The position numbers and the translations under genes are program-made. A model generated the notes under the pieces. The model made no database searches and was not told the DNA's origin. It saw nothing but the letters and a program-made list of their open reading frames with translations. From Pontederia crassipes (lineage: Eukaryota > Streptophyta > Magnoliopsida > Commelinales > Pontederiaceae), in the NCBI GenBank assembly GCA_030549335.1, contig CM060195.1, positions 49,447,975 to 49,511,974 on the forward strand: a stretch of DNA of 64,000 nucleotides. The letters run 5' to 3'. Positions 26,137 through 39,400 of this stretch are shown in pieces. The stretch's first letter is position 1. Every line of letters starts with the position of its first letter.

Positions 26137-27240
26137 TTCTATCTATACATAATATTGTTTCACATATAATGTCATGATGACATATTTATTCATAAAAATG
26201 AATATACATAATGATATTTATATCATTATTTAGATGAATACTAAATTCATAAATGAATCATCGCAAACTACATATTGCGCTCAATGCTTTTACATTTAAG
26301 CATTTAAAAAGTTTTATGTAAATTTCATCTAATACATATGTGAATCAATAGTTAGACTTTTGACGAACGAGAGAAAAAACATAATAATTTCTCTATAGTC
26401 AGCGCTCATTTTGTGAGTATTGCTTTTCGTTACTTTTAAATATCCTATCATCCATATCAACTTATTTTGAACGCTTGCCTTTCGGTAAGATGAATGATTT
26501 AACAAGTCCTTGATTTGATTTTCTTCTTTAAACTCTAACTATTTGCATTAATATATTTTTTTATCTAGGCCAAGAGAGTCACAATTACTTATTTTAGCCT
26601 TATGTTCATTTCATATAGTCATTCGACAATTGACAATGTGAAACACAACTCATATATTTCAATAAATGAACATTAATTATGAGTTTGCTCCCACTCGAAT
26701 TGAGGTGTGAAAAGAGAATATGGACGAATCACAAATTAATCTGCATATATTGTCAACTCTGAATTTTTAACCTTTAAAGTGAAAATGTCAATCTCGTTTA
26801 GCCAAGAAAATATATGAATGTCATGTCTCTACTTATTATCTCAGTATTTATGTAGCATTAACAACAACATTCCAAATATAATATTGGAAATTAATTTGCG
26901 CCACACATTCAAGTAAATTATGGTTTTATCATATTCACTTTTATAATTGAGAATTATAGTTAGTCGCATAAATATATAATTTCATCACTAGGATGAAAGA
27001 AACCATCCTTGCACTCGAAAATTTAAGTTTGCAAAAAGTTAAAAAAAGTAAAATATAAAACTCGTTGCAAAATCAGAAACATAATCCAAATATCAAAATG
27101 ATGGAAAAGAGGAGTAAAATTTGCCGCTGAACACAAGTAAGTAAGTGATGTTAGATTTAATTTTTAATGACATATAAAATTATATTTTAATTATACAAAC
27201 CTCGAAAGATTAAAGTTAAAATGCTGAAAAAATTTGATTA
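26137..27240. other. AT-rich DNA: continuation of older element, then outlying array unit
   Basis: 26137-26970 looks like the continuation of the LTR-like sequence interrupted by the solo LTR. About 26990-27155 repeats wording of the 28-33 kb array (CTTGCACTCGAAAATTTAAG, GAACACAAGTAAGTAAGTGA), so one outlying array fragment lies here. No coding region was seen. Confidence 0.5.
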
Positions 27241-28165
27241 AAAAGGGATAACTTTATGCACTACACTTTGATTAAAAAATTAACTATGATGCTATTAGAT
27301 TTTGGATGAATCATAAATATAGCGATTGTAGAGAATTCTGTTAGCTTTCCATAGAATAAAAAATCATATCATTTGGATAACTGTGCAAAACATTATGCTT
27401 AAAATAATGCAGGGCGGTCGACATGCCGGCTTGAAAATCGATTAGTGCAAAAAATGCCCAATTTCAACAAACAAAATGACGGTCGACCGGACAGTGCAAA
27501 ATTTGTCAACGATCATATTTTTCATAAAAGAATATGTACTAGTCGACTAACCTCTGAGTTAACTAAACAATAACGAATAAATTTGAAAGAGAATTTTGTG
27601 GAATAATTTCTGGACGAAATTTTCACATCCTAAAGCCTATAAAAGGAGTGTCAAAGCAAGAAGCAAAAGCATTGTCCAAATCTTGAAAAAAAAACTTCAA
27701 GTTATCAAAAGAAGATCATTCTTTGAAGTTTTCTCTTCTTTCTCTCTCTTGTGAGCTTAGCATTGTAAAAGAGAAAAATATTTTATTTATAAAAATAATG
27801 AGAGAGCTCCTATGTAAAAGATGTTCATTAGAGAAGATGTGTGCCTTATCTCTCGAAGTGGAGAAGGGCGGTGGTGTAAAAAGCTTTTCTTCCTTGCCTC
27901 ATTTGGAACAAGGGAAGAAGAAATCTCCAGCGATCTCGAGGTCGAGAAGTCGGAGCGGGAACGTAAACCAAGGTGTGACTGAATTTCGTCAACAACCATT
28001 ACGTGATTTGTGATTGTTTTCTTTCTCTTCTTCTCATATTGGTTTTGATATGATCTGAATTGCATTGATTTAAAAAATTTTAAGAATTGATTTCAAGCTT
28101 TCACAATGATTATTATGAATTCGATACTTTTGTTTGAACATCAATTCACCCCATCTAAACAAAAA
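27241..28165 (+). mobile_element. Probable LTR fossil (copia-type) within the array
   Basis: The sequence has an LTR-like layout: repeated GTCGAC motifs (27415-27545), a TATA-like box CCTATAAAAGGAG near 27641, a leader with ATTGTAAAAGAG, and an end phrase CATCAATTCACCCC. Array-type sequence lies on both sides, suggesting it inserted into the array. Neither target repeats nor exact ends could be fixed. The 96-codon frame at 27723-28013 falls inside and is not supported as a gene. Confidence 0.45.
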
Positions 28166-30124
28166 AGAAACAAAAAACAACATTACATGCAATGATTAAT
28201 ATTGTACGAGAGAGATCGCGCATTCATTTAATTCACAATGACAATAAAACAAATAGTGATATGTCAAGAAACTTTAGGTTGTAAGAACTAAAAAAACATT
28301 AAGAAACAAAAGAATGAGAGTCTGTAATTCATAGGATGGAAAAGAGGAGATCAATAAATGGTTCAAATGTGTTTCCTCCCTCTTTGCAATCGAAAACTTT
28401 GATTTGCAAGAAGTGAAAAAAAATAAAATACATAAAATTCGTTGCAAAATTAGAAACCGAATCAAAAGCTCAAAATGATGGAAAAGAGGAATAAAATTCG
28501 TCACTGAACATAAGTAAGTAAGTGAAATTTGTCATTAGAAAAAAATGGTCATAGGAAACTTACGGTGTAGGAATCTAAAAAAACATCACGAAATAAGAGG
28601 AGAGTCCCTAACTCAAAGAATGGAATAGAGGAGGAGCTCAAAAAATGGTTTCGGAGTCCTCATCATTGCAATAAAATACTTAAGTTTGCAAAAAATAAAA
28701 TAAAACTCGAATGAACAACCTCCATTGTTCCACTCGAAAAAGCTAAAAAGAAAATATAAAAAATGTGGCAATTCATATGAGAAGTCCTTTGCTTTCCAAT
28801 GTGGAAAAATGAGAAAATAGAAGGTGAAGTAACTTATTTTCCTTAATCTAGTGCTGTTCAACACCGGTTTGTTGTTTTCCTTCAATACTGCCTTCAAATC
28901 CTTCAGCACTAGAATAAGCAGTGCTTGTGCAATTTTGAGTATAGTTTTTTTGTGCGAGCCCGGAGATGATGGAGGGAAGAGTAGAGATGCTATGAAGGAG
29001 ATTGCTTCGAGGTGGTGGTTTGAGAGACTGAGCAGATGGTGATGGTTCGAGAGACGAGAGGAAAACAAAAGCAAAAGTAAGTGATTTGAGAGGGAGGTAG
29101 GAACATTCACTTAAGAGATATTATTATTATTATTTTGAATAAAAAAATCTAAAGAAAGAAGAAAAAAAAACAAAAAACATTACATGCAATGCATAATATT
29201 GTATAAGAGAGAGAGCATTAGTCTAATTCACAATGACAATAAAACAAATTGTGATATGTCAAGAAATTTTAAGTTGTAAAAAATAAAAAAAAAACATTAA
29301 GAAACAAAAGTAGGAGAGTCCGTAACTCAAAGGATGGAAAAGAAGATATCAAGAAATGATTCAAATATGTTTCCTCCATTTTTGCACTAAAAAACTTTGG
29401 TTTGTAAGAAATTAAAAAAGTAAAATATAAATAATAAAACTCGTTGCAAATTAGAAATAGAATCCAAAGCTCAAAATAATGGAAAAGAGGAGTAAAATTT
29501 GTCACTGAACACAAGTAAGGAAGTGAAACTTGTCATTAGAAAAAAAATGATCTTAGAAAACTTATGATGCAGGAACCTAAAAAAACATTACAAAATATGC
29601 GGAGAGTCCCTAACTCAAAGAATGAAAAAGAAGAGGAGCTTAAGAAATGGTTATGGTGTCTCCATCCTTGCACTCGAAAACTTAAGTTTGCAAAAAACTA
29701 AAAAAAATAAAATAAAACTCGGATGAATAACCTCCATCATTGCACTCGAAAAAGCTAAAAAGAAAATATAAAAAAACATGGAAATTCACAGGAAAAGTCC
29801 GTTGTTTGCAACATGAAAAAAGGAGAAAAGAGAAGGTGAAGTACCTCATTTTCCTTGATCCTATGCCGTTCAACACCGGCTTGTTGTGTTTTTTTCAATA
29901 TTGCCTTCAAATCGCACCAGAATAGGCATTGCTCATGTGATTTTGAGTATAGTTTTCGAGCGTGAATCCGGAAGTGGTGGAGGGAAGAGCAAAGATGCTA
30001 CATATGACATTGCTAAGAGAGTGGTGGTTTGAGAGACTATGCAGAGGATGATAGTTTGATAGATGAGAGAAAAAAAACAAAAGTAAGTAATTTGATAGAG
30101 AGGGAGGGATAATCACTTAACATA

Positions 30125-30158
<34 letters not shown>

Positions 30159-30846
30159 TTTTTGAATAAAAAATCTAACAAAAAACAAAAAAAAAACAAA
30201 AATGTTACATGTAATGCATAAGACTGTATGAAAGAGAGCGCGCATTCTTTTAATTCACAATGACAACAAAACAAATAGTGATATGTCAAAAAAATTTAGG
30301 ATGTAAGAGGTAAAAAAAACATTAAGAACCAAAAGTAAATGAATAAATGTGATGACAATAGTTTCATACGTCTGCTTAATTTTTTCAATAATTTGCAAGG
30401 ACTCATTCATAAGAATAAATGTATTACATAATTTATAAACATAACATACCAAGTACCTCAAAAACACCAACTGGTCTGTGCCCTTTGTATATGGCTTTGC
30501 CCATCATTTCATTATACAAAAATTCAAAAAATGAAAAGTCCCCAAATAATTTTCTATGGTTGTTTGTTTGAAACGATGTACATAGCCATGTGCTGGACAT
30601 GAGAACACGCGGTATGAAACATACGTTTAGTCCTTTGAATGTTGTTATTCCATCTACTATTTTGTACATGAGATCCCCCGATAGCACCTAAACAAACAAA
30701 AAGAAAAATTAATAATATTTTAACGCGAATCCGGAAGTGGTGGAGGGAAGAGCAGAGATGCTACGGAGGAAGGTGAAAGTTTGATAGACGAGAGAAAACA
30801 AAAACAAAAATAAGTAAGTTGAGAGAGAGAGGGATAATCACTTAAC

Positions 30847-30913
<67 letters not shown>

Positions 30914-31571
30914 TTGAATCAAAAAATCTAAAAAAAATGAAAATCGTTACATGTAATGCATAAGACTGTATGTAAGCGAGCGCGCATTCATTTAATTCAC
31001 AATGACAACAAAACAAATAGCGATATGTCAAAAAACTTTAAGATGTAAGAATTATAAAAAAACATTAAAAACCAAAAGTAAATGAATAAATGTGATGTCA
31101 ATAGTTTCATACGTCTGCTTAATTCTTTCAATAATTTGCAAGAAGGACTCATTCATAAGAATAAATGTATTACATAATTTGTAAACATAACATACCAAGT
31201 ACCTCAAAAACACCAACTGGTCTGTGCCCTTTGTATATGGCTTTGTCCGTCATTTCATTAATTCAGAAAGTGAAAAGTCCCCAAATAATTTTCTATGATT
31301 TTTTGTTTGAAACGATGTACATAGCCATGTGATGGACATGAGAACATGCGGTATGAAACATACGTTTAGTCATTTGAATGATGTTATTTCATCCACTATT
31401 TTGTACATGAGATCCCCCGATAGCACCTAAACAAACAAAAAGAAAAATTAATAGTTTTCGAGCGCGAATCCGAAAGTGGTGCTACAGAGGAAGGTGATAG
31501 TTTGATAGACGAAAGGAAAACAAAAACAAAAGTAAGTAATTTGAGAGAGAGAGGGATAATCACTTAACATA

Positions 31572-31602
<31 letters not shown>

Positions 31603-31640
31603 TTGAATCAAAAAATCTAACAAAAAACAAAAAAATGCTA
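28166..31640 (-). repeat. Tandem array of partial SufC-like gene copies
   Basis: Four diverged units repeat here (about 28170-29140, 29170-30160, 30180-30915, 30930-31605), followed by the fullest copy at 32030-33655. Each carries the phrases TTCACAATGACAA and AAACAAATAGTGATATGTCA, or close variants, and each ends at an ATT microsatellite. Exon-like parts on the minus strand recur: exon A at about 28840-28985 and 29850-29970 (DLKAVLKENNK wording), exons C/D at 30445-30687 and 31195-31428 (SGDLMYKIVDGI, SFQTNNHRKLFGDFSFFEFL). No single unit holds all exons. Function of the array is unknown. Confidence 0.8.
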
Positions 31641-32029
31641 TATGTAATGCATAAGATCGTATGAAAGAGAGCGCACATTCATTTAATTCACAATGACAAC
31701 AAAACAAATAGTGATATGTCAATAAACTTTAGGATGTAAGAATTAAAAAAAACATTAAGAACCAAAAATAGAAGAGTCCGTAACTCAAAGGATGGAAAAG
31801 AGGAGGTCAAGAAATGGTTCAAATGTGTTTCCTCCCTACTTGCATTTGAAAACTTATGTTTGCAAGAGGTTAAAAAAGTAAAATATAAATAATAAAACTC
31901 GTTGCAAAATTAGAAACAGAATTCAAATCTCAATTTGATTGACAAAGTTCTACATTAACAATATCATCATGGTTTAAAATATAACATGATCTAAAATATA
32001 ACATGATATAAATTGCAAACTTCATTCCC

Positions 32030-33655
32030 TTAATCAGACTTAATGCTTCCATTAACCTAAAAAGAATGAAATGATAAGGCAAGATGAATAACGAATTTCC
32101 AACTTATCACAACTTTCTTACCATGATATGGACTTTAGTAGGGATCAGCTCATAGATTTGCCTAGTGGCAGAGATTATAATCATGGTCGTCTCCTCTTTG
32201 AGAAGGTCGGCTGCCTTCTTGAATTGTTTTTCACTCAATCCCATATCAATATCGTCCGCAATCTCTAAATTTGGTTCCAAAAGCTGCAAGAAGAAAAAAT
32301 TAACTTTAGATGTTGATTGATATGCATGAGTTTTTTTCTTTTCTAAAAATACGTACTGAAATTTTGATTATTTCGTTCAGCATATCTCCACACTCGCTAG
32401 TGGAGCATAGAGAATGGTCAAGTCGATCAGTGATGTCAAGAGTTCCATACGTCTGCTTAATTCTTTTAATAATTTGCAAGAATGACTCATTCATAAGAAT
32501 AAATGTATTACATAATTTATAAACATAACATACCAAGTATCTCAAAAGCACTAATTGGACTGTGCCCTTTGTATATGGCTTTGTCCGTCATTTCATTATA
32601 CAAAAATTCAAAAAGTGAAAAGTTCCCAAATAATTTTCTATGGTTTTTTGTTTGAAACGATATACATGTGCTGGACATGAGAACACGCAGCATGAAACAT
32701 ACGTTTACTCCTTTGAATGCTGCTATTCCATCCACTATTTTGTATATGGGATCCCCCGATAGCATCTAAACAATCAAAAAGAAAAAAATAATAGTTAGCA
32801 TATAATTTGTTAATGAGACACACACACACATATATATATATATACACACACGAGGGTTTTTTAGTTTTCTTACTTTAGCAAGGTTGACTTCCCACATCCA
32901 GGTTCAACAATAGCATGAACATGAAAGGAAAATGCGAGTATAGAAATTAATTCCGAAATGGTCCCGAATCTCACAACATTTGCATGACTCGAAAAGTTAA
33001 GGTTAGAATAAAAAAAAGAGTAGTGAAACTCGCCAAGAAAAACTTAAAAGAAATTGTTGTAGACGTGCACTTGCCAGGGTGAAACTCGTCTTTAGGAAAA
33101 TGGTCGTCGCCGACAATCTCAAGAGTAAGAATCTAAAACACGAAATCCCTAACTCAAAGGATGAAAAAAAGAAGGAACTCAAGAATGCTGCAAAAAACAA
33201 AAAATAAAGTAAAATAAAACTCGAATGAACATCACGAAAATAAAAAAATGACGATTTACAAGAGATGTTTTTGACGTGCACTTGCACTGGGAAAGGGGAG
33301 TTTGCAACTGAACAAAAACTTGTGTTTAGAAAAAAATGAACGTTGACAATCTCAGGAAACATACGATTGCAACTAAAAAACATCATGAAATCCCTAACTC
33401 AAAGGATTCAAAGGATGGAAAAGAGGAGGAGCTCTGGTGCATAGCTTGCAAAAAATTTAAAAAGTAAAATAAAACTCGGATGAAGTACCTCATTTTCGTT
33501 GATATCTAAGTTGACATCGTTCAGCACCGCCTTGTTGTTTTCCTTCAAGACTGCCTTCAAGTCCTTCACCACCAAAATAGGCTGCGCACATGAGGTGGCA
33601 GAGAGAATAAGGGTGCCATTGCCAGGGATGCCATCTTGGAGGCCGGTGCTTTGAC
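32030..33655 (-). pseudogene. SufC/ABCI6-like ABC ATPase relic, most complete copy
   Basis: SufC is the ATPase of the plastid SUF iron-sulfur assembly complex. Exon-like blocks, minus strand: A about 33489-33655 (PILVVKDLKAVLKENNKAVL), B about 32874-32920 (HAIVEPGCGKSTLLK, Walker A), C 32703-32765, D about 32534-32676 (SFQ followed by FGNFSLFEFLYNEM), E 32357-32452, F 32122-32283 (ending IPTKVHIM), G 32030-32056 (VNGSIKSD and stop). Blocks C, E, F and G have good splice sites and keep frame. Key residues differ from true SufC: the first Walker A glycine is lost, Walker B Asp-Glu reads Asp-Asp, the FSGGE signature is replaced by TSECG, and the switch histidine is absent. The C-terminus is shorter. 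I favour a pseudogene or non-catalytic paralogue. Identification is by motif alignment from memory. Confidence 0.72.
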
Positions 33656-35160
33656 ATAGAGGGATAGACTGAGAGACGAGGAGAGAGAGCGCTTACAACA
33701 TTTGTCAGGTTCTTTAGTTAGTAAGTAATGGACTCGCAATGGGAAAAGTTCCACAAGTTGCTTCATGCAAAGTCGGTTTCATTATTTTGGTTTCATGTAA
33801 AGGAAGAAATATGAGAGTGAGGGAGAGCTGAGCAAAGTCTTAAATAGTGAGCCTTTGAACAAAAATAATCGTATTAATTGTTGGCAGCAATTGGCCATCG
33901 TCACAACGTCCTAATTATAATTGTCGTCAATATTTTTAAATGATAAATTGACAATAATAATTTGATGGTAATTCTATATAACTCATTGCTATATTGTAAT
34001 ATTTTAAGTTATATATTATTATTATTATGAATCAACCTTTTTTTTGTCATCATAGTGTTCAGAAAGCGACGCCGATCATCTAATTCAATTGACGCTAAGA
34101 GTTATGTGCACTGGCCACGAGTTGCAGTCTAGGCTCAGCATCGAGCTCGATTATTCTGTTGTCGTCCCAATGAGCATGCCTAGCTATGACATGTGAGGCT
34201 CCAAGCGAAAATTTTGTGTATTCACAAAAGTTCGAACTCGAGACCTATGTTCATACGCTGAAGAGCTGATATCCACTCCACTCAAATTAAGTTGGTATCA
34301 ACCATCGACTTTAATATACTCCAAAGAGGTCCCTATATTTTTGTCATAGTTTTACCATACAATGTAACATAAATTTTGGCGTATAGTTTAACTTGATTTT
34401 AAAAACTTGTATATTCTTTTTTACAAAATAACCAACCAGGCCCTCATATAACGCATATATTGTAGTTGTACATTTTTAGAACCTTCCACACGATACTTTA
34501 AATGTTTAAATAAAAAAACTATCCATTGAGATAATTAGGTGTAAATGTAGCGCATATTAAGTAAATTTACCCTATGTTTTTGGGTTTCTTAATTAAAAAA
34601 TTATCAGTCTCTTATCTATTCATGATACTATAAAAAATATGATATTATTATAAATTTACATTAATCATTATTAATGATTTATACATTCTTTTTTGTTAAT
34701 ATGTATTCACATATGTTTCAAATAAAAATATACCTATGTATGTTTCATATAATTTGAATTCCGTTCATGTTACTTAACTAAAAAATAATCTAGATCTTTT
34801 AGGCCCCGTTTGAATCATCTCTCTTTATCCCTGTTAAGGTTTCAAAATCCATTGCTCCCGCATTTTGTTCATCTTGCATTTAGTTAGGTGGGGATTACAT
34901 GAATAGGAAAAATAACTATTTGGCAAAAATGACAGAGAATATGGTCTTATTCAAGAGGTTATTCTATATCTAAAGGGCCCCTAGGATCTAACATAAAATA
35001 TCAACATGGATTTGAATAAAGAAAATTGAATTGACCTCCAACCTGAACTAAAGTACTTTCGGTTGAGTCAGACTCAACACGTTGGACTAATTTGTTAACT
35101 TCGTGTTTTTTATGAATAATAATATATATATATATTTGAAATAAGACAAGTATATTAATC
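33656..35160. other. Intergenic DNA between SufC-like relic and MPS1 remnant
   Basis: Mostly non-coding and AT-rich. It includes a possible tRNA-derived SINE at 34075-34320. The phrase CGACTTTAATATACTCCAAA near 34308 recurs near 41672, so part of this DNA belongs to the duplicated block. Confidence 0.5.
34075..34320 (-). mobile_element. Possible tRNA-derived SINE
   Basis: On the minus strand a B-box-like GTCTCGAGTTCGAAC lies about 40 bp downstream of an A-box-like GAGTGGAGTGGATATCAGC, the spacing of a tRNA-type polymerase III promoter. A body of about 150 bp follows. A tRNA fold is not evident and no second copy was seen in the window, so this is tentative. Confidence 0.45.
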
Positions 35161-35164
35161 ATTT

Positions 35165-36045
35165 TGAGGATGACCTTTGATTTGCGAATTAATGCAGTTT
35201 GCCCTAGCGGCGGAGCAATACTGTACAACGTCAGAGTGGTGTAAACTGAGTGTATAGTGATTAGTGAGTGACACGTGAAACGCCCGTACGTAGTCTAACA
35301 AGTTGGAGTCGGACTCATCAAGTTTCAGCCCAGTCTTGGAAACATGCATTTTTTAGTCGATCGGCTGTGGACCTTAAAAGGGCCCACAGCTTCCTTTTCG
35401 TGCTTCTTGACCTCTCCATCAGTTGTTGCCAAAACAAGTGGATGCAAATAACAACAAAGATTCTCCATGCTACGGCATGTAAGCAAACAATCTAAAAACC
35501 AAACCTGAAAAACCGATGAGACCTTACATAAAAAAAAAAAAATACATGTTTCATAAAATAAAAAGCCAAGTCATTTCTTAAATTTTAAAACTTATTGAAA
35601 AAACTGATAGAGTTCTACATAATTAAAATGTATGTAGGAATATATATTATTATAATATTTGAATACTTCTATTATGAGATTATACATGTAAAATTGCTTA
35701 TATTATGATATATATTATACATGTAAAAGATTATATATATGTAATAAATAGTAGTATTAAAATATATAGTACACAATTATGTCAATTAATAAAAAAACAT
35801 TTTTTACTATTATCTGCCTCTTGTCACAAATATAAAATCTATGAAAAGTTATGAGCTTATGAAGTTAATTAATGTTATGTTAATTATGAACTTAGTTAAT
35901 TACGTTATCAATCTCTTTTGACAAATATAAAATCTATAAAAAATCTAATGAACTTTATTTAATGAACTTAGTTATTAGTTATATTATGTTATCAAGCTTG
36001 CCGCGCCATATTCCCGGTTTGGTTTCCAGATAGTGAAAAGAAAAT
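35165..36045 (-). pseudogene. MPS1 remnant (pieces of exons 3 and 2)
   Basis: About 35165-35490 is a decayed copy of MPS1 exon 3 N-terminal coding sequence at roughly 21570-21900 (shared: ATGCAGTTTG, CAGTCTTGGAAACATG/CAGTCCTGGAAACATG, TTCTCCATGCTAC). About 35996-36045 matches exon 2 near 22300-22345 (CCCGGTTTGGTTTCCAGATA). The order and strand agree with the intact gene. Introduced stops and deletions make it non-coding, and the AT-rich stretch between the two pieces is unaligned. It lies directly downstream of FBN3. Confidence 0.85.
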
Positions 36046-36410
36046 ACGGTATAATGTTTTTATCCTAATTATATAAACTTTATTTAAAAAAAACATTTAT
36101 TTTGATCGAGTTAAAATTCAATGATTATATTGACTCAAATTTTCACCATCCACGTCTTCGTGATGAGCAATTTCTTCTCTTTTATGTTGTGATATATTTT
36201 TTTTCTATGCAGATTAGGTGTCCCACAAAAGACCAAACTGTCCCTACTTAATTCGGAAATTCCAAACGTTTTTCTCTTTTTTTCATTCTTTAGTAAGAGA
36301 ATCGAGATGTTACATCATATATATACTATGCATCATGTATAAGAGAACTTTCTTCGGAAAAAGGACATGGGATTCTGTAAACAAGCATGACAAAATGGTA
36401 AAATTTAGCA

Positions 36411-39400
36411 CTAAACTGGGACCCTGTATGATGGATCAACCATTTTGAGTATGAACAGGTTGCCCTTGTAACCCCTCGAGATCCTGGAGAGAAGATGAAT
36501 GGGTTTTAGAATTTAAAGAAACCATTAAGAAATTATAATATAGCATTACAGTATTGGAAATGAGCTGATAGGGAAAGATAAAATGATGATAAAAAATAAA
36601 CACTTACCGGATTTCCTCATCAAGGTAAGTGATTTCTAGCTCACCACGGCCTCCTCCGGATGCTTTTATAGGTATCTTCATGTGAATAGAAAAACAAATT
36701 TTAAATTCCAGACCTCAGAGAGGCCAAATTATGGTTAAATGATCGGTGGCTAAAGAAAACTTGAAATAGTCGATCATGGTCCTCGTGAAGCAAAATAGCA
36801 ATTGCTTTGAAACCCTGTAACTGCTATTGCTTGTAAAGCTTGAAATAGTCTATCAGAAGAAACCTTGTAAAGCGGGATTTTAAAAACTATTCTCATTGGC
36901 ATCCCTGGAGAGAGAACTTCCGATCCTGACAGTGCTTCCACAAGATTTTAGTAGTGTGGATATGTATGAACATACTTAAGAACAATACTGTTACTTACCA
37001 AACCTAATATTTTGAAAGTGTCGAACCGAACAGCTATCCTCGTAGCATTCAGAGGCACCAAATTAGCCGTTGCCTGTAAATGCCATAACATCACACTGCA
37101 GTTGTAAATTCTCAACTACATAGGATAAGAAAGAACAAACGAGATTGATTAATACAGAACCAAAATTGGCATGTAATTGCCTTTTGCAACAAAAAGAGGT
37201 AGCTTTGAAATACCTAGATGCTTTAACCTCTAGATGGTGGCATGCTTAGATAACATGTTCTGAATCGAGTTATCAATGCCATTCATGAATTAGTTGTCTA
37301 AAGGTCACCAAGAAGCACAAGGAATTGTGCTAGAGGGTACCACCTTGGTGAACTCCCATGAATGCATCCAAATCTATAGTCCTCAAGGACATTCCCATCC
37401 TAACCCTACCAAGGTCCAATGGAAGCCCCCACCTTCTGCCTAGTCCAAAGTTAACTCAGATGGGTCTTCCCTCAGGCCATGGGAGATTGAGTGTGAAGGA
37501 TTTCTTATCCATAATAATACATGTTTTCTTCTACATGCAGAATCCATTAACAGATCCTTCCAGTTTACCATAGAAGCAGAGGCTTGGGGTGTTAGATATG
37601 GAATTCTGAAGTACTCAGTAGCTCAGTTTCAGCCAGTTCTAAATTGAATGCGACTCAATGTCACTTGCGCAGGTTCTTAAGAAGAAAGCATGCATCCCCT
37701 GGAGAATCCAGAATATCTTGGTCTGGAATGTTTTCACCCTTTACACATTTTCATATTAGAAATGTTTATCGGTAGTTCAATTGTCTGGTAGATTTTTCAG
37801 GCATCCTATTCCTATGGGTGTCTCACTTTGTCAAGAGGACTCCCTCTGAGCCTCCAAAATCTCTTGTATCTATTGATCTTGCATTTTAATGGACAATCCA
37901 TATTTTAAAAAATAGAAAATATTAGAACTTCCACATGATGAACCTCATATACAAATAAGACATGTGCTATGTGGATGATTTCAAATATGGTTTTTTTAAA
38001 GAAAAAGAAGCCAAGTGATTGAAATCTCCAATGGAAAGTTAAATCAGCGGAGCCAATTTTATGTAACTACTACCATATTTAAAGATCCAACAACAGATGC
38101 TTCGACCAACAATATAGTTGTCTCATATAACCAGGGTTGAGGTTTACCAATTCCTCAACGATAAACTTATCACTTTGGTAATGACATGAATGCCCCATCT
38201 GCATAATTGATAACTCTATTAAGTCTTTGATAAAAGTCATAAAGGTTTGAGTGCATATTTTACCTACTGAAATAACAGTTCCATTTGCTCTTGTTTCAGC
38301 ATTTTAAATACCCCATTTTTACGATGCCAAATCATGTTCATTAATAAGCATATGCAAGCTTAATACTCATCTACAAGCGGTGATATTTATCCTTTACAAT
38401 TTTGATCACGTCAAGTCTTTTTTAGTATGATATATACCATTTTTTATGTGAAACAATATGATCCTAGTGAGACTGCACAGATTGAAGAATAGCAATTTCA
38501 GGTTTGTCTGAAATTATCTCATCCCTTGTATTGTTCATAGCGGGTGCCTTAATGGAAACTGCAACTGAAGAATTAGTACCCTGTAGGACATGATCTCATG
38601 AAGTCAAGATGACGTACCTGGTTGAAGTAAGGCCAGGTTTCCATATTTTGAGCACGTAATGTGTCAGCATTGATTGCCTGATAGATCTTTCCATTTGCTC
38701 GTAGAACCTTTGGTCTCTAAGAAAAGGCAACAAAACATCAATGCACCCCTGACTTCCTTACAAAGAACTGGATGAAGAAAATGAAGTGTGGTTGCAAGCA
38801 AGTATTTCAGACACACACACAAGGAAACACTATAGCAATTGACCATCAAAAGCACTCTGTTTCCTGTTACTATATGAGACTTCAACTAGCATAATCAGTA
38901 AGTAAAGATGGTAGATCTTTCACATCACTGAAAACATTTTATTATGCACCAAAGAAATATTAGAATTTTATTTGGTACTGTGTTTCTGCCTATCATACCC
39001 ATTCAGGTTCCGAAAACTGAGTACACCAAAGACTATATGAGCAACAAAAGTTGTTTCAGACAATATTAATATATAATTGTACTAAAATGGTGGCAGGTAA
39101 GAAAGTGAAAGCAAAGCATGCTTCAATTGCCAAGAAGGAACAACAGGATACCTGGACTTGCAAAATTGATCTTGAAGTGGTATATAATAACTCCCATTTT
39201 CCATTGATCAGATCTGATTTAAGTGGCTCCTTAGTTGGAGTCAGAGCTTCTAAATCAAGAGCAAGCTACCAATCCAAAGGGTAAGAGGAAAATATTAAGG
39301 CTTTCAGATTTTTCTTGCCAAATGTTCAAACATAAATGGATAACATCATAATGTTTCTACAGAAAAAGGCCTATGCTAAGCATAATTCATGAATCTGAAA

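Noticed and set aside
27723-28013. 96-codon plus-strand frame
   Set aside because: Falls in LTR-like leader sequence with no recognisable protein motif.
28166-33655. Repeated units considered as a CRISPR-like or satellite array
   Set aside because: Units are long, irregular and contain exon-like segments related to SufC; this is a gene-derived array in a plant genome.
34800-34990. GGCCCCGTTTGAATC start with GGGCCCCTAGG nearby, possible MITE
   Set aside because: Only a few end bases match as an inverted repeat and no target duplication was found.
39051-39284. Plus-strand frame of 77 codons
   Set aside because: It overlaps FBN3 exon 2 on the opposite strand and has no recognisable motif.
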